Origin: Flavobacteriaceae bacterium
GTDB taxonomy: Bacteria > Bacteroidota > Bacteroidia > Flavobacteriales > Flavobacteriaceae
Reading direction: 5' to 3'
DNA length: 43,254 nt
NCBI GenBank assembly: GCA_947371275.1
Contig: CANBOV010000013.1
Coordinates: 1 to 43,254 of the forward strand
The notes under the pieces are model-generated. The model was not told the DNA's origin, ran no database searches, and worked only from the letters and a program-made list of their open reading frames with translations. This document shows, piece after piece, positions 8,333-17,568 of this stretch (the first letter of the stretch is position 1; each line of letters begins with the position of its first letter). Both the position numbers and the translations under genes were made by a program.

Positions 8333-8725
8333 TTAAATAGAACCTATGACGTGTTTTAAATCTGATATTTGATTTTCCCATAACAATCTTGCTTCATCCA
8401 CCTCATCCTCTTCAGCAAAATCTACAACCATCAAAGACACGTCTTTTGTAATCTCATCCTCTAAAATTCGTAATTCAAAATAATAATCAGTATCCTTCTT
8501 GGAATCATCAACCCATTTGAATTTCACTTTCTCTCCAGTCTTTTTAGAAGCCAATCGAGCATTTTCTTCTACATCATTCCAAATGAATGTAAAAAATTCA
8601 CCTCTTGAATTAACATTATCTGCAAACCATTCCTGAAGACCAGACGGCGTTGAAATATACTGATAAAGCAATTGAGGGGATGAATTCAAAGGGAACTCAA
8701 GCTCATAACGAATTTTACTATCCAT
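8333..8725 (-). CDS. START-like / SRPBCC-fold protein
   Basis: 130 residues. The sequence KIRYELEFPLNSSPQLLYQYISTPSGLQEWFADNV is the typical N-terminal strand and helix of the START/AHSA1-like superfamily, followed by a WNDVEENARL- and VKFKWVDD-type beta sheet and a C-terminal helix (LLWENQISDLKHVIG). These folds form a hydrophobic ligand pocket. The ligand is unknown for this flavobacterial subgroup, which is very acidic. Single gene with a terminator directly downstream at 8284-8309. Confidence 0.82.
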   Translation of the reverse strand: MDSKIRYELEFPLNSSPQLLYQYISTPSGLQEWFADNVNSRGEFFTFIWNDVEENARLASKKTGEKVKFKWVDDSKKDTDYYFELRILEDEITKDVSLMVVDFAEEDEVDEARLLWENQISDLKHVIGSI

Positions 8726-8812
8726 AATCTGAACAAATTTTTGGGAAATATATAGAATATAAAGCCAAAAAAAAAGCCTTTTTTAAAAATAAAAAAAATA
8801 AGCATTATAAGT

Positions 8813-8842
8813 TTGTAACCTCTGATTTAAATTTTATATTTG
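8813..8842 (+). promoter_or_regulatory. Promoter of tRNA-Met (TTG-N19-TATATTTG)
   Basis: TTG at 8813-8815 and TATATTTG at 8835-8842 are 19 bases apart, a full consensus match, about 29 bases before the tRNA. Confidence 0.8.
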
Positions 8843-8870
8843 CACCCGCATTCAGGGAATGCCATACCTT

Positions 8871-8944
8871 GGCGAGGTAGCTCAGTCGGTTAGAGCGCAG
8901 GATTCATAACCCTGAGGTCGGGAGTTCAAATCTCCCTCTCGCTA
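8871..8944 (+). tRNA. tRNA-Met, anticodon CAT (elongator type)
   Basis: 74 bases folding as a cloverleaf: acceptor GGCGAGG with TCTCGCT (with G-T wobbles at the ends), D stem GCTC/GAGC, anticodon loop TTCATAA, T stem GGGAG/CTCCC with a TTCAAAT loop, discriminator A. CCA is not encoded. The anticodon stem lacks the three G-C pairs of initiator tRNA and position 1 is G, so elongator Met is the best reading. A tRNA-Ile carrying lysidine at the CAT anticodon is a less likely alternative. Confidence 0.93.
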
Positions 8945-8953
8945 CAAACAAAA

Positions 8954-8988
8954 AACCCTTAACACTGCAAGTGTGAAGGGTTTTTTTT
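8954..8988 (+). terminator. Terminator of tRNA-Met
   Basis: AACCCTT-A-ACACT pairs with AGTGT-G-AAGGGTT with one internal mismatch and a short loop, followed by eight T. Confidence 0.85.
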
Positions 8989-9179
8989 ATGGGATTTTAT
9001 TACAATAGAATTTAAAAGAGTAAGGAAAGAAGTCAAACTGTGGACGATTTAAAATAAAATCTCTCATTAATTAAATTAATTCCATTTCAAATCAACTACT
9101 TTCTCTTATTGAACTTGTCACCAGTCACGCTTTAAAGAAATCTTTAGGATAATCTCGACACCTAAATAAGATTGCTGAC
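8989..9179. other. Short intergenic stretch, nothing recognised
   Basis: Lies between the tRNA terminator and the end of the TPR pseudogene. I see no frame, repeat or hairpin that stands out. Confidence 0.4.
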
Positions 9180-9775
9180 TTACCTACCAAAAAAAAATGT
9201 TTTATGCGACAATCCATCTTTAGCTAAAGCACTGATAGGCTTATTCAGCAATACCCAATTAAACAAAACATTTGCTTCATTAAATCTGCCTAGGAAGTAA
9301 TAATTCTGCGTACTCATTGACAACGAATCATGATCAATAGGCTATAGATTTAATGATTTAGTAAAATATTTATTAGCCTTGGAATAATTCATAAATTGAT
9401 AATAAATCTGTCCTAATCTAAAATTAACCAAATTTTTTACGCAACATTTTTCGAGATAGTTAAGCAGGCTTGCTCTAGCTCACTCCAATTATTTTGTCCA
9501 TAAAAGATTCACAAGTCCATTTAAAGGTTCTACAGCAGCGAGTATAAACACAGCAGCCATTCTATAACCAACGACTGATTCATCATACCTTTTACATTGA
9601 TAAAGCAACCATTCAAGTCTTAACAGGACTAGGTAATTATCCACTGCCTATAAAACTTTTTAAAATCTTAATTGCTTCGTTATATTTTAAACCAATTTCA
9701 AAAGTGTAACTTTTCCAAAAGGCATCTTGAAGTACTTTTTGTTGTTGGACTACTACGAATTGTAACAATAAACAT
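9180..9775 (-). pseudogene. Decayed gene for a secreted TPR protein
   Basis: No long open frame exists here, but the minus strand reads as a recognisable TPR protein when stops and one frameshift are ignored. First comes a hydrophobic, signal-like start (CLLLLQFVVVQQQ), then LQDAFWKSYTFEIGLKYNEA in the same frame. The frame breaks at about 9640-9660. The second frame gives EWLLYQCKRYDESVVGY, then SLLNYLEKCCVKN, then LGQIYYQFMNYSKANKYF, then NYYFLGRFNEANVLFN and LLNKP, with four internal stop codons before the final stop at 9180. The order and wording match the usual flavobacterial TPR proteins that read FWKSY...LGxIYY...YFxKxxxLYPFDYDSL...LGK..EAK.LFNKVLL. I name the family from memory, not from a search. 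Confidence 0.7.
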
Positions 9776-10000
9776 GTTGATTGTATTGTACTGGTATAGG
9801 ATTCAAATTAAGTGTAAGGCCGACACCCTCGCAATTTATTTTTAAATGTTAAGAAATTTCCAAGCTTTTTATTGATTATACCCTACTTATATACAGCAAT
9901 TATTTACAAAAAACGAGCTTTGTTTACATTTTACATAAGATTAAAAAATATTTATATTGATACTACATGTAAGAATTTTATGTTTTTAAATTAAATAAAT

Positions 10001-10040
10001 ATGTATTTCATCGATTTTATATGTATTTTATCGACAATAT
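10001..10040 (+). repeat. Tandem 20-bp repeat upstream of the LamG gene, candidate operator
   Basis: Two head-to-tail units, ATGTATTTCATCGATTTTAT and ATGTATTTTATCGACAATAT, share 13 of the first 14 bases. The 20-bp period is about two helical turns, so both would face the same side of DNA. The array ends 15 bases before the -7 box at 10055. Confidence 0.55.
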
Positions 10041-10054
10041 ATACAATAACTTTA

Positions 10055-10062
10055 TATTTTTG
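10055..10062 (+). promoter_or_regulatory. -7 box (TATTTTTG) before the LamG gene
   Basis: Exact TAnnTTTG match. The position where a -33 TTG would be expected is occupied by the second 20-bp repeat instead, which suggests dependence on an activator. The start codon is about 63 bases downstream at 10125. Confidence 0.5.
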
Positions 10063-10124
10063 TAGTGTCAAATGAAATAAACAAAGAATTCATTTTAATA
10101 ATAATTCATCAAACACCCCAAATC

Positions 10125-13100
10125 ATGGAAAAATTATTACTTAAATCAGAACAAAAGTACTTGCTACTTTTTATGCTGTTTGTTAGCCTACTATCAAGCA
10201 GTCAGAATCTATATGATTCTAGCGCTACATTAATTTGGGACGCTACAGTAAATTCAAGTTACAATTTTAACGTAACTAAAATAGGTCGTGATGACGCCGC
10301 TACCCTTAATCAAAAACAAGACATAAGCAGCCATTATCCATTTTTATCTGTTGGATTAGGGAGCCTATTCAGCAGTAACGCCGCCAATACTAATACGTTT
10401 TCTACAGACAAAATGTTTTTAGTTTGGGGTGATAACAATGGAGATATGAATGATTCCGACAATGATATAGCACTAACATTCGGAGGAACGACAGGTGTTA
10501 CTACGCATACAGACATTCCTCATAAAATTTGGAAAACTGTTGAAACAGGTGGAGATGTTCAAGCAACAAAAATTTCAATACCTACAAGTAGCCTTTCTGG
10601 ATTACCGCCGTTGACTGGAAATGATGCCTATGTATTAATTGTCGCTAATGATGAACTATTAACAACAAAAGTTGAAACAATTTTCTTGATTGCCAATGGC
10701 AGCAATCAAGAAGCTACTTATGATTTTGATGGCACACAGTTTTTTACATTTGGTGTTGCTCATGAAACTGTTTTATCAAGAAGTCTAACATTCAATGGCA
10801 TAGACAATATCATGAAAATTGGTGACGTAAATAATTTAAACAATAATTTTACAATGATGTTGTGGGTACGACCAACAGGTCAAAATAATAGCGCAACAGA
10901 TAGAACTATTGTTTCAAAATATGATGGAACTTCGGGGTTTCGCATGTATTTAACAACAGACAATAAAGTTCATGTATCTTGGGAAGGAACTCATCTTGTA
11001 TCTAACACAGTGCTTCCAAACGGCGAATGGCATAACATAAGTATAATTTTTCATGCCACAAGTACTACATTATATATTGATGGTATTGCTGATGGTGTTG
11101 CAAATTCATTAAATCCTGCAGTAAATACAAATTCTTTTTCAATTGGAGCAGAGTATAGAAACAAGTCAGATAGTAGAAATTTCTTTAAAGGAGACATAGA
11201 TGAATTCCGTTTATGGAATAAAGCAATTACTATTACTCAAATCAGATTCATGATGAATCAAGAAATAGTAAAAAACAGCATGAAAACCAAAGGAGTAACG
11301 CTCCCTGCTAACATTAGTAAAAATGATCTTAACACCATAAACTGGGCCAACTTAACTGCATACTACACCATGAATTCTTTCATTGGAACAACTATTAACG
11401 ATAATTCAAGTTATCATAATAGAGGAAATGTATTCTATAACAACAAAGTAACTGTTGATACTCAAACGGCTCCACTACCTTATAAAACGATTGCTGATGG
11501 TCTATGGACAGACAAAAATACTTGGGCTAACGGAAATATTCAATCAGTACCATGTACCGCATCAATCGTAAGCGGTTCAAAACAAATAACATGGAATATT
11601 ATTGAAACAAATAATGATGTTACGTCTACTGCAAATAAAATCATCTTAGGCTTAATTGTAAACAACCATACTATTTCAGCTAATAACGACACAAAAATAT
11701 CTATAACTCACTATTTAAAATTAGATGGTAAAATCGATTTAGTAGGAAAATCTCAATTAATACAAATCGCTAATAGTGATTTAGACACTACAAGTTCAGG
11801 TTATATTGAACGTGATCAGCAAGGGCAATCCAATAAGTATAATTATAATTATTGGTCTTCACCTGTAAGTTCGATAAATAGTACTTCAAACAACAATGGA
11901 TATACGGTAGCCGATGTAATGAAAGATGGTACAGACCCGAACAATATACAAAACATTTCTTGGACTACTGATGGGGATGCATTTCCATCAACTCCAATTA
12001 CCTTAAGCGACTATTGGATCTTTAAATTTCAAAATGTTAGTAATAGTGCGGCCAATTGGTCACAAATCGGACCTAATGGAACGCTATTAGCCGGACAAGG
12101 ATATACACTAAAAGGTAGCGCAGCTGCAACACCAACTCAAAATTACACTTTTGTTGGAAAACCTAACAATGGAACAATTGTATCTCCCATCTCTGCTGGT
12201 AACTTAAATTTATCTGGAAATCCATATCCATCTGCAATTAATGCTGATCTCTTTATAAAAGATAATATCCATACCATAAATGGAACCTTATATTTTTGGG
12301 AACATTACAACACAAATAATTCGCATATCACGCAATTATATCAAGGGGGTTATGCTACTAGAACGTTAGTTGGAGGTACTCCTCCCGTTTCTCCATCTGG
12401 AATCAGCGGTTTAGGAAGTAGTTCTAAAATACCTGGAAAATGTATCCCAGTAGGCCAAGGATTTTTCGTAACTGGATCTGCTACTGGTGGAAACATATTG
12501 TTTAAAAATAGTCAACGTGCATTTAGTCGTGAAAACAGTTCTATCTCAAATACGTTATTCAAAACAAGTAATACTACAGCAGCCATAGGAAATGATGAAT
12601 ATAATAACGCTGAAGATGTAATTGCTGATGATACCTATATGAGATTACGTTTAGGATTTGATTCATACGACAATCATCACAGACAGATATTAATGGGTTT
12701 TATGGATGATTTAGCAACGTCTGGTTATGATGAAGGCTATGACGCAAAAACAATTGAAATTCAAAATGATGATATGTATTTTATTAACTACGACAAAAAA
12801 TTAAATATTCAAGGTGAAGGCTATTTCAATAGTAACAACGTTTACCCACTTGGTGTAACAGTTTCTTCACCTGGTAATGTAACTTTCTCTGTCGATGGAT
12901 TGGAAAATTTCCCAGATAATCAAGACATTTACATATATGACACCCTTAATCAAACGTATGCAAGTATTAAAAACGAACCTTTTATCGCAAACCTAACATT
13001 TGGTAATCATGATAATCGCTTTGAATTACGTTTTTACAATCCAAATGCTTTAGGTATAAACCACAACGATGCAACTAGCGGAATTACAATAACTCATGCT

Positions 13101-13322
13101 ATGGCTAGCAATATAATTACTATTAAAAATGAAACGCTAGATGCTTCAGTAAAAGCAATCTCAGTATTTAATTTAGTAGGTCAAAATGTATTGAATACTA
13201 CTATAAAAACTCAAAATCAATCTACTATAGAAGTCCCAGTTTCAACACTAAACACCGGAGCTTATATCGTAAAAGTAACTACCGACAAAGGTGAATTAAC
13301 CAAAAAAATTGTAATACAGTGA
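10125..13322 (+). CDS. Large T9SS-exported protein with a LamG domain
   Basis: 1065 residues from the ATG at 10125. The frame is open back to a GTG at 10065, but that would fall at the transcript start, and MEKLLLKSEQKYLLLFMLFVSLLSSSQ is a clear signal peptide. Residues about 215-390 form a LamG/concanavalin-like domain (LTFNGIDNIMKIG, FTMMLWVRP, GEWHNISIIF, LYIDGIADG, DIDEFRLWNKAIT). A long middle part has motifs common in flavobacterial cargo proteins (YNYWSSPV, LNLSGNPYPSAINADLF, VGQGFFVTG, MRLRLGFDS). The last 70 residues are a sorting domain (VFNLVGQNVL, LNTGAYIVKVTTDKG, KKIVIQ), type A or type C. The likely location is the cell surface, binding or processing glycans, but no catalytic domain is seen. 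Confidence 0.9.
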   Translation: MEKLLLKSEQKYLLLFMLFVSLLSSSQNLYDSSATLIWDATVNSSYNFNVTKIGRDDAATLNQKQDISSHYPFLSVGLGSLFSSNAANTNTFSTDKMFLVWGDNNGDMNDSDNDIALTFGGTTGVTTHTDIPHKIWKTVETGGDVQATKISIPTSSLSGLPPLTGNDAYVLIVANDELLTTKVETIFLIANGSNQEATYDFDGTQFFTFGVAHETVLSRSLTFNGIDNIMKIGDVNNLNNNFTMMLWVRPTGQNNSATDRTIVSKYDGTSGFRMYLTTDNKVHVSWEGTHLVSNTVLPNGEWHNISIIFHATSTTLYIDGIADGVANSLNPAVNTNSFSIGAEYRNKSDSRNFFKGDIDEFRLWNKAITITQIRFMMNQEIVKNSMKTKGVTLPANISKNDLNTINWANLTAYYTMNSFIGTTINDNSSYHNRGNVFYNNKVTVDTQTAPLPYKTIADGLWTDKNTWANGNIQSVPCTASIVSGSKQITWNIIETNNDVTSTANKIILGLIVNNHTISANNDTKISITHYLKLDGKIDLVGKSQLIQIANSDLDTTSSGYIERDQQGQSNKYNYNYWSSPVSSINSTSNNNGYTVADVMKDGTDPNNIQNISWTTDGDAFPSTPITLSDYWIFKFQNVSNSAANWSQIGPNGTLLAGQGYTLKGSAAATPTQNYTFVGKPNNGTIVSPISAGNLNLSGNPYPSAINADLFIKDNIHTINGTLYFWEHYNTNNSHITQLYQGGYATRTLVGGTPPVSPSGISGLGSSSKIPGKCIPVGQGFFVTGSATGGNILFKNSQRAFSRENSSISNTLFKTSNTTAAIGNDEYNNAEDVIADDTYMRLRLGFDSYDNHHRQILMGFMDDLATSGYDEGYDAKTIEIQNDDMYFINYDKKLNIQGEGYFNSNNVYPLGVTVSSPGNVTFSVDGLENFPDNQDIYIYDTLNQTYASIKNEPFIANLTFGNHDNRFELRFYNPNALGINHNDATSGITITHAMASNIITIKNETLDASVKAISVFNLVGQNVLNTTIKTQNQSTIEVPVSTLNTGAYIVKVTTDKGELTKKIVIQ

Positions 13323-13345
13323 TCTTTTTAATTCTATATTTAACA

Positions 13346-13376
13346 ACAAAAAAGCTCCCGAGAACGGGAGCTTTAG
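13346..13376. terminator. Bidirectional terminator between the LamG gene and hisS
   Basis: Perfect 10-bp stem AAAGCTCCCG/CGGGAGCTTT with loop AGAA. The T run is better on the minus strand (six T after the hairpin), serving hisS; on the plus strand only three T follow. Confidence 0.8.
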
Positions 13377-13424
13377 CCTTTATTGCAAATGAATTTCGAA
13401 ATATAAAATTCAAAATTACAAATG

Positions 13425-14792
13425 CTATGTAATTGCTATTAGTTTTTGTAACAAGGCATCATATGATAGCTGAAGTTGCTCACCTGTATGTAAAACTTTC
13501 AAAGTATAATACAAACCCTCTATTTCTTTTACTACAAAAGGGATGTTTCGCCGCTCAGCATGTTTAAACTGCTTATCTAATTTAGCATTATCGGGATACA
13601 TTTCTGCTTTGATATTTTTATCTCTCAGCAACATTATAACTTTCATTGCTTCATGGGCCTGAATTTCACCCAAATTTAAAAACAACACTTTGGTTGCAAT
13701 TGTGACGGTTTTTGGAAAAAGATTTAATTCCTCTAAAACTAAATAAATTCGATCTAATCCAAAAGAAATACCTACACCACTCATGTCTTTTAAACCAAAA
13801 ATACCAGTCAAATCATCATATCGCCCACCGCCACCAATAGAACCCATGGCAACACCAGCAGGAGCAGTAACTTCAAAAATAGCCCCTGTATAATAATTTA
13901 ATCCGCGTGCCAATGTTACATCTAAATCTAAATTAGCTTGTTTCAAGCCTAATTGTAAAACAGTGTCACAAATAAATCGTAACTCTTCAATTCCTCTTTT
14001 TCCTTCTTCTGATGAAGAGAGTAAAAGCGATAATTTTTCCAACTTCTCCTGAATTGTTCCAGTAAAGTCAAACAAAGGCTGCACTTTATCTAATGCAATA
14101 ATTGAAATGCCTTTTTCTAACATCTCACTCTTTACACCTTCCTCGCCTATTTTATCTAGCTTGTCTAAAGCCACAGTAAAATCAATCAACTTATCAGAAG
14201 CACCAATCATCTCTGCAATCCCTGACAATATTTTTCGATTATTTATTTTAATAGTAACACCATTCAATCCTAAATCGGCAAAAACAGTATCATATAATTG
14301 CACCAACTCAACTTCTTGCCACAAGGAAGTCGAACCCACCACATCGGCATCACATTGATAAAACTCTCTAAACCTTCCTTTTTGCGGACGGTCTGCTCTC
14401 CATACAGGTTGAATTTGATAGCGCTTAAATGGAAACTCAATTTCATTTTGATGTTGTACAACATAACGAGCAAAAGGAACAGTCAGATCATATCGTAGTG
14501 CTTTTTCAGAAATCTTTCCAGTTAATTGTTTATAATTAACTGCCTGCAGGTCTTCTTGAGGAATTTTTTCTAAATAATCACCAGAATTTAATATTTTGAA
14601 TATAAGTCTATCACCTTCGTCTCCATATTTACCCATTAAAGTTTCTGAGTTTTCAAATGAAGGTGTTTCTATAGGTTGGTAACCAAATTTCTCAAAATGA
14701 TGACGCATCTTCGTCATTATATAATTACGCTTTGAAACTTCTATTGGAGAAAAATCTCGGGTACCTTTGGGAATACTTGGTTTTTGTGCCAT
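13425..14792 (-). CDS. hisS: Histidyl-tRNA synthetase
   Basis: 455 residues, a usual bacterial length. Charges tRNA-His; class II synthetase, cytoplasmic homodimer. Visible motifs: KGTRDFSP at the N-terminus, motif 2 [15 protein letters not shown], the histidine A motif [31 protein letters not shown], and motif 3 [17 protein letters not shown], followed by a C-terminal anticodon-binding domain ([16 protein letters not shown] and onward). The start is the ATG at 14792, preceding [16 protein letters not shown] short palindrome TTATCAATGTGATAA lies at 14811-14825 in the leader. Confidence 0.97.
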   Translation of the reverse strand: MAQKPSIPKGTRDFSPIEVSKRNYIMTKMRHHFEKFGYQPIETPSFENSETLMGKYGDEGDRLIFKILNSGDYLEKIPQEDLQAVNYKQLTGKISEKALRYDLTVPFARYVVQHQNEIEFPFKRYQIQPVWRADRPQKGRFREFYQCDADVVGSTSLWQEVELVQLYDTVFADLGLNGVTIKINNRKILSGIAEMIGASDKLIDFTVALDKLDKIGEEGVKSEMLEKGISIIALDKVQPLFDFTGTIQEKLEKLSLLLSSSEEGKRGIEELRFICDTVLQLGLKQANLDLDVTLARGLNYYTGAIFEVTAPAGVAMGSIGGGGRYDDLTGIFGLKDMSGVGISFGLDRIYLVLEELNLFPKTVTIATKVLFLNLGEIQAHEAMKVIMLLRDKNIKAEMYPDNAKLDKQFKHAERRNIPFVVKEIEGLYYTLKVLHTGEQLQLSYDALLQKLIAIT

Positions 14793-14810
14793 TTTATTTT
14801 ATTACTTAAT

Positions 14811-14825
14811 TTATCAATGTGATAA
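14811..14825. promoter_or_regulatory. Palindrome TTATCA-ATG-TGATAA in the hisS leader
   Basis: Perfect 6-bp inverted repeat with a 3-base centre, 19 bases before the hisS start codon. A related half-site (TTTATCA) recurs at about 14865-14871. It could be a protein-binding site, or chance in AT-rich DNA. Confidence 0.25.
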
Positions 14826-14962
14826 AGTATCAATCTACACATTGCTTTAATGTTACCTTGCTATTTTATCAAGGTACAAATATCATATTTTTTAAAACTA
14901 TTTTACACCGCAAAGTCAATATTCTTGTAACAAATGCTGTAATTTAGTGTCAAATTACCGTT

Positions 14963-16207
14963 ATGATTGGATTATTCAAAGAAAATGTAAAAATCGCGTT
15001 GAGTTCTATCCGAACTCAGTTGCTTCGTACCATATTCACCATTATCATTATCGCATTGGGAATCACAGCGTTAGTAGGTATTTTGACAGTAGTAACCGCA
15101 ATTGATTACAATTTGAATTCTAGTTTTGCCTCAATGGGTTCCAATACATTCAACATTAGTCAATACGAAAGCAGAAGTAGAAGACATGGAGGAGATGAAG
15201 TAGAAAAAATAAATCCTATCATTACATACCCGGAAGCTAAAGCTTTTAAAGAACATTACAACTATCCATTTACCCAAACTTCCTTGTCTTTTACAGCTAC
15301 TTCCTCTGCAGAAGTAAAATATGAAAATCAAAAAACCGATCCAGAAATTTCCATTTTAGGAATTGACGAATATTATTTACCAAACTCAGGAACAGAAGTA
15401 ACCGAAGGAAGAAACTTTACTACTTTTGACATCTCTAATAATGTATATTCTTGTGTTGTAGGTTCAGACTTTGCTACAAAAGGTCTATTCAAAGACATTA
15501 ATCCCATAGGAAAAACCCTTTCAATTCGAGGTGCCAAATTTAAAGTAATTGGTGTTTTAAAAGAAAAAGGTTCCACCTTTGGTAACAGTCAGGATTTACG
15601 TGTGATGATTCCTATTCAAGTTGCTCGATCTATGTTTTCTGCCCCAAATATTAACTATTCGTTGAGCGCTATGATTAGCAAAACTGAATTGTTAGACGAA
15701 GCAGTTGATGATGCTTTGGTAACCATGCGCAAAATTAGAAAACTAAATCCTATAGAAGAAGATAACTTTTCTATATCTCGAAGTGATGATTTAATAAATA
15801 GAATTGCCGAACTTACAGGCTTTTTGGGTATCTCGGCATGGGTCATGGGAATAATCACAATACTAGGATCTTCTATTGCACTAATGAACATCATGATAGT
15901 CTCTGTAACCGAAAGAACTCGTGAAATCGGAGTTAGAAAAGCTTTAGGCGCAACTAAAAGCAATATTGCTTTCCAATTCTTTATTGAAACTTTAACAATT
16001 GGTCAATTAGGTGGTGTTATCGGAATAATCTTTGGAATCATAATAGGTTATGCGATTTGTGCTGCAGCTGACTGGGATTTTGTTATTCCTTGGGGCGCAA
16101 TGATAGCTGCCTTTATTACTAGCTTTATAGTGGCTTTAATTTCCGGTCTCTATCCAGCAATAAAAGCGGCAAATCTAGACCCTATTGAGGCGTTGCGCTA
16201 TGAATAG
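14963..16207 (+). CDS. ABC transporter permease, MacB/FtsX type
   Basis: 414 residues with the typical layout: one membrane helix near the N-terminus (LLRTIFTIIIIALGITALVG), a periplasmic MacB core domain of about 230 residues, then three helices (about 270-305, 330-360 and 375-400). The cytoplasmic loop after helix 2 carries the FtsX-family motif ERTREIGVRKALGAT, and the C-terminus ends GLYPAIKAANLDPIEALRYE. Such permeases work by mechanotransmission with a LolD/MacB-like ATPase; no ATPase gene is adjacent, so the partner must be encoded elsewhere. The substrate is unknown. The gene abuts the convergent prmC gene with no space between stop codons. Confidence 0.92.
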   Translation: MIGLFKENVKIALSSIRTQLLRTIFTIIIIALGITALVGILTVVTAIDYNLNSSFASMGSNTFNISQYESRSRRHGGDEVEKINPIITYPEAKAFKEHYNYPFTQTSLSFTATSSAEVKYENQKTDPEISILGIDEYYLPNSGTEVTEGRNFTTFDISNNVYSCVVGSDFATKGLFKDINPIGKTLSIRGAKFKVIGVLKEKGSTFGNSQDLRVMIPIQVARSMFSAPNINYSLSAMISKTELLDEAVDDALVTMRKIRKLNPIEEDNFSISRSDDLINRIAELTGFLGISAWVMGIITILGSSIALMNIMIVSVTERTREIGVRKALGATKSNIAFQFFIETLTIGQLGGVIGIIFGIIIGYAICAAADWDFVIPWGAMIAAFITSFIVALISGLYPAIKAANLDPIEALRYE

Positions 16208-17053
16208 TTATAAAGTAGCTTCAATCATGCGGTCATTTCCATAAATATCTTTTCGCAGTTCAATATTTTTAAATTTTAAACTTTCCAACAAATCGACTGT
16301 CTCCTTGCTTAGATATTGATTTATTTCAAAATATAATTTTCCTCCTGACTTTAAATTTTTTAACGCAATCTGAGCTATCTTTCTATAAAAAAGCAAAGCA
16401 TCATCATCTTCAACAAACAAAGCTAAATGTGGTTCGTACTCTAAAACATTAGCATTAATTTCACATTTCTCCATAATACGAACGTAAGGAGGATTAGAAA
16501 CAATTATATCATATTGCACGCCTAAATCATCAGTTTCTATAATGTTTTTCAAAAAAAAAGCTACCTCAACATTATTTAATTCTGCATTCAACTTAGCAGT
16601 AGCTAATGCCATTTCAGAAATATCAATGGCTTCTATTTCAGACGAAAGCATATTCTTTTTCAATGAAATTGGTATACAACCACTACCAGTTCCAATATCT
16701 AGTATTTTGAGGCTCTTAGCATGTCTATTTCTAGATATGATCAATTCAACCAATTCTTCAGTTTCTGGCCGCGGAATTAAGACATTTTCATTTACTATAA
16801 AAGGCAAACCATAAAACTCGGTTTGACCTAAAATATATTGAATAGGCTTATTCTTTTTTAAATCTATCAAAACAATTTGCCATAACGACAATTGACTTGC
16901 ATCCATTTCCATTTTGGGTTCAAGTGCTAAGTCAATACGTTTTTTTTTGTGAATACTTTCTAATACAAGATAAAAGAAACTTTCAATTTCTTTCTCATCA
17001 TACATATTCGATAGCTCTTTAAGAAAAGTATTTTTATAATTTTTTACTAGCAT
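16208..17053 (-). CDS. prmC: Peptide chain release factor N5-glutamine methyltransferase PrmC
   Basis: 281 residues. Methylates the glutamine of the GGQ motif in release factors RF1 and RF2 using S-adenosylmethionine. Visible: PIQYILGQTEFYG and VLIPRPETEELVE typical of PrmC, SAM motif I LDIGTGSGCIPISL (about 118-131), and the catalytic NPPY at 187-190. The ATG directly follows the stop codon of the upstream GNAT gene, so the two are an operon. Its stop codon abuts that of the convergent ABC permease. Confidence 0.95.
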   Translation of the reverse strand: MLVKNYKNTFLKELSNMYDEKEIESFFYLVLESIHKKKRIDLALEPKMEMDASQLSLWQIVLIDLKKNKPIQYILGQTEFYGLPFIVNENVLIPRPETEELVELIISRNRHAKSLKILDIGTGSGCIPISLKKNMLSSEIEAIDISEMALATAKLNAELNNVEVAFFLKNIIETDDLGVQYDIIVSNPPYVRIMEKCEINANVLEYEPHLALFVEDDDALLFYRKIAQIALKNLKSGGKLYFEINQYLSKETVDLLESLKFKNIELRKDIYGNDRMIEATL

Positions 17054-17539
17054 TTATAAGTTCTTTATCATCCATACAGGACAGGTAGTATGGCCCGTAT
17101 TTCCTAGTGGTTTGCAAAGATATTCAAAACCTACTTTCTTATATAAATTTTGAGCGGGCAACATTTCATCCAAAGTTTCTAAATAACATTTTTCATAACC
17201 ATAGCTTATCGCCGTATCCAAACATTTTTGAATTAACGCTATTCCATAACCTCTTCCCCTAGCTTCTTGTAGAAAATACATTTTTTGCAATTCACAGATA
17301 TTTTCAGCACAATTTTCTAACTGACTTACTCCTGCTCCTCCTACTATTTTACCATTATCTTCCACTAAAAAATAAATTGCTCTAGGTTTATCATAAGTTT
17401 CAAACATAAAGTCTAATTGAATATCAGCATAGGCTGTTCCGCTTTTTGGATATCCATCCGAAATAAAAACTTCACGAATTACGGATGCAATATGCACATT
17501 ATCTTTTTTTTGAATTTCTCTTATATAGGCACTACTCAT
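17054..17539 (-). CDS. GNAT-family N-acetyltransferase
   Basis: 161 residues from the ATG at 17539. The frame is open further upstream, but that part would lie over the ribD start and lacks similarity to the family. The protein begins MSSAYIREIQKKDNVHIASV. It carries the acetyl-CoA binding motif A (LQKMYFLQEARGRGYGIALIQKCL, with R-x-x-G-x-G/A) and motif B (AQNLYKKVGFE). The substrate is unknown. It is immediately followed by prmC (TAA then ATG without a gap), so the pair is co-transcribed. It diverges from ribD across only about 30 bases. Confidence 0.88.
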   Translation of the reverse strand: MSSAYIREIQKKDNVHIASVIREVFISDGYPKSGTAYADIQLDFMFETYDKPRAIYFLVEDNGKIVGGAGVSQLENCAENICELQKMYFLQEARGRGYGIALIQKCLDTAISYGYEKCYLETLDEMLPAQNLYKKVGFEYLCKPLGNTGHTTCPVWMIKNL

Positions 17540-17556
17540 TACTAAAAGTATTATCT

Positions 17557-17564
17557 TATTTTTG
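17557..17564 (+). promoter_or_regulatory. -7 box (TATTTTTG) directly before ribD
   Basis: Exact TAnnTTTG match that ends only four bases before the GTG start codon of ribD, implying an extremely short or absent leader. No -33 TTG is seen. Confidence 0.5.
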
Positions 17565-17568
17565 TGTT

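Noticed and set aside
8871..9180. Integration of a mobile element at the tRNA-Met 3' end
   Set aside because: I looked for a second copy of the tRNA 3' end (TCAAATCTCCCTCTCGCT) in the window and saw none, and no integrase gene is present.
17485..17568. Upstream extension of ribD
   Set aside because: It is antisense to the GNAT gene, does not resemble RibD, and lies upstream of the predicted transcript start.
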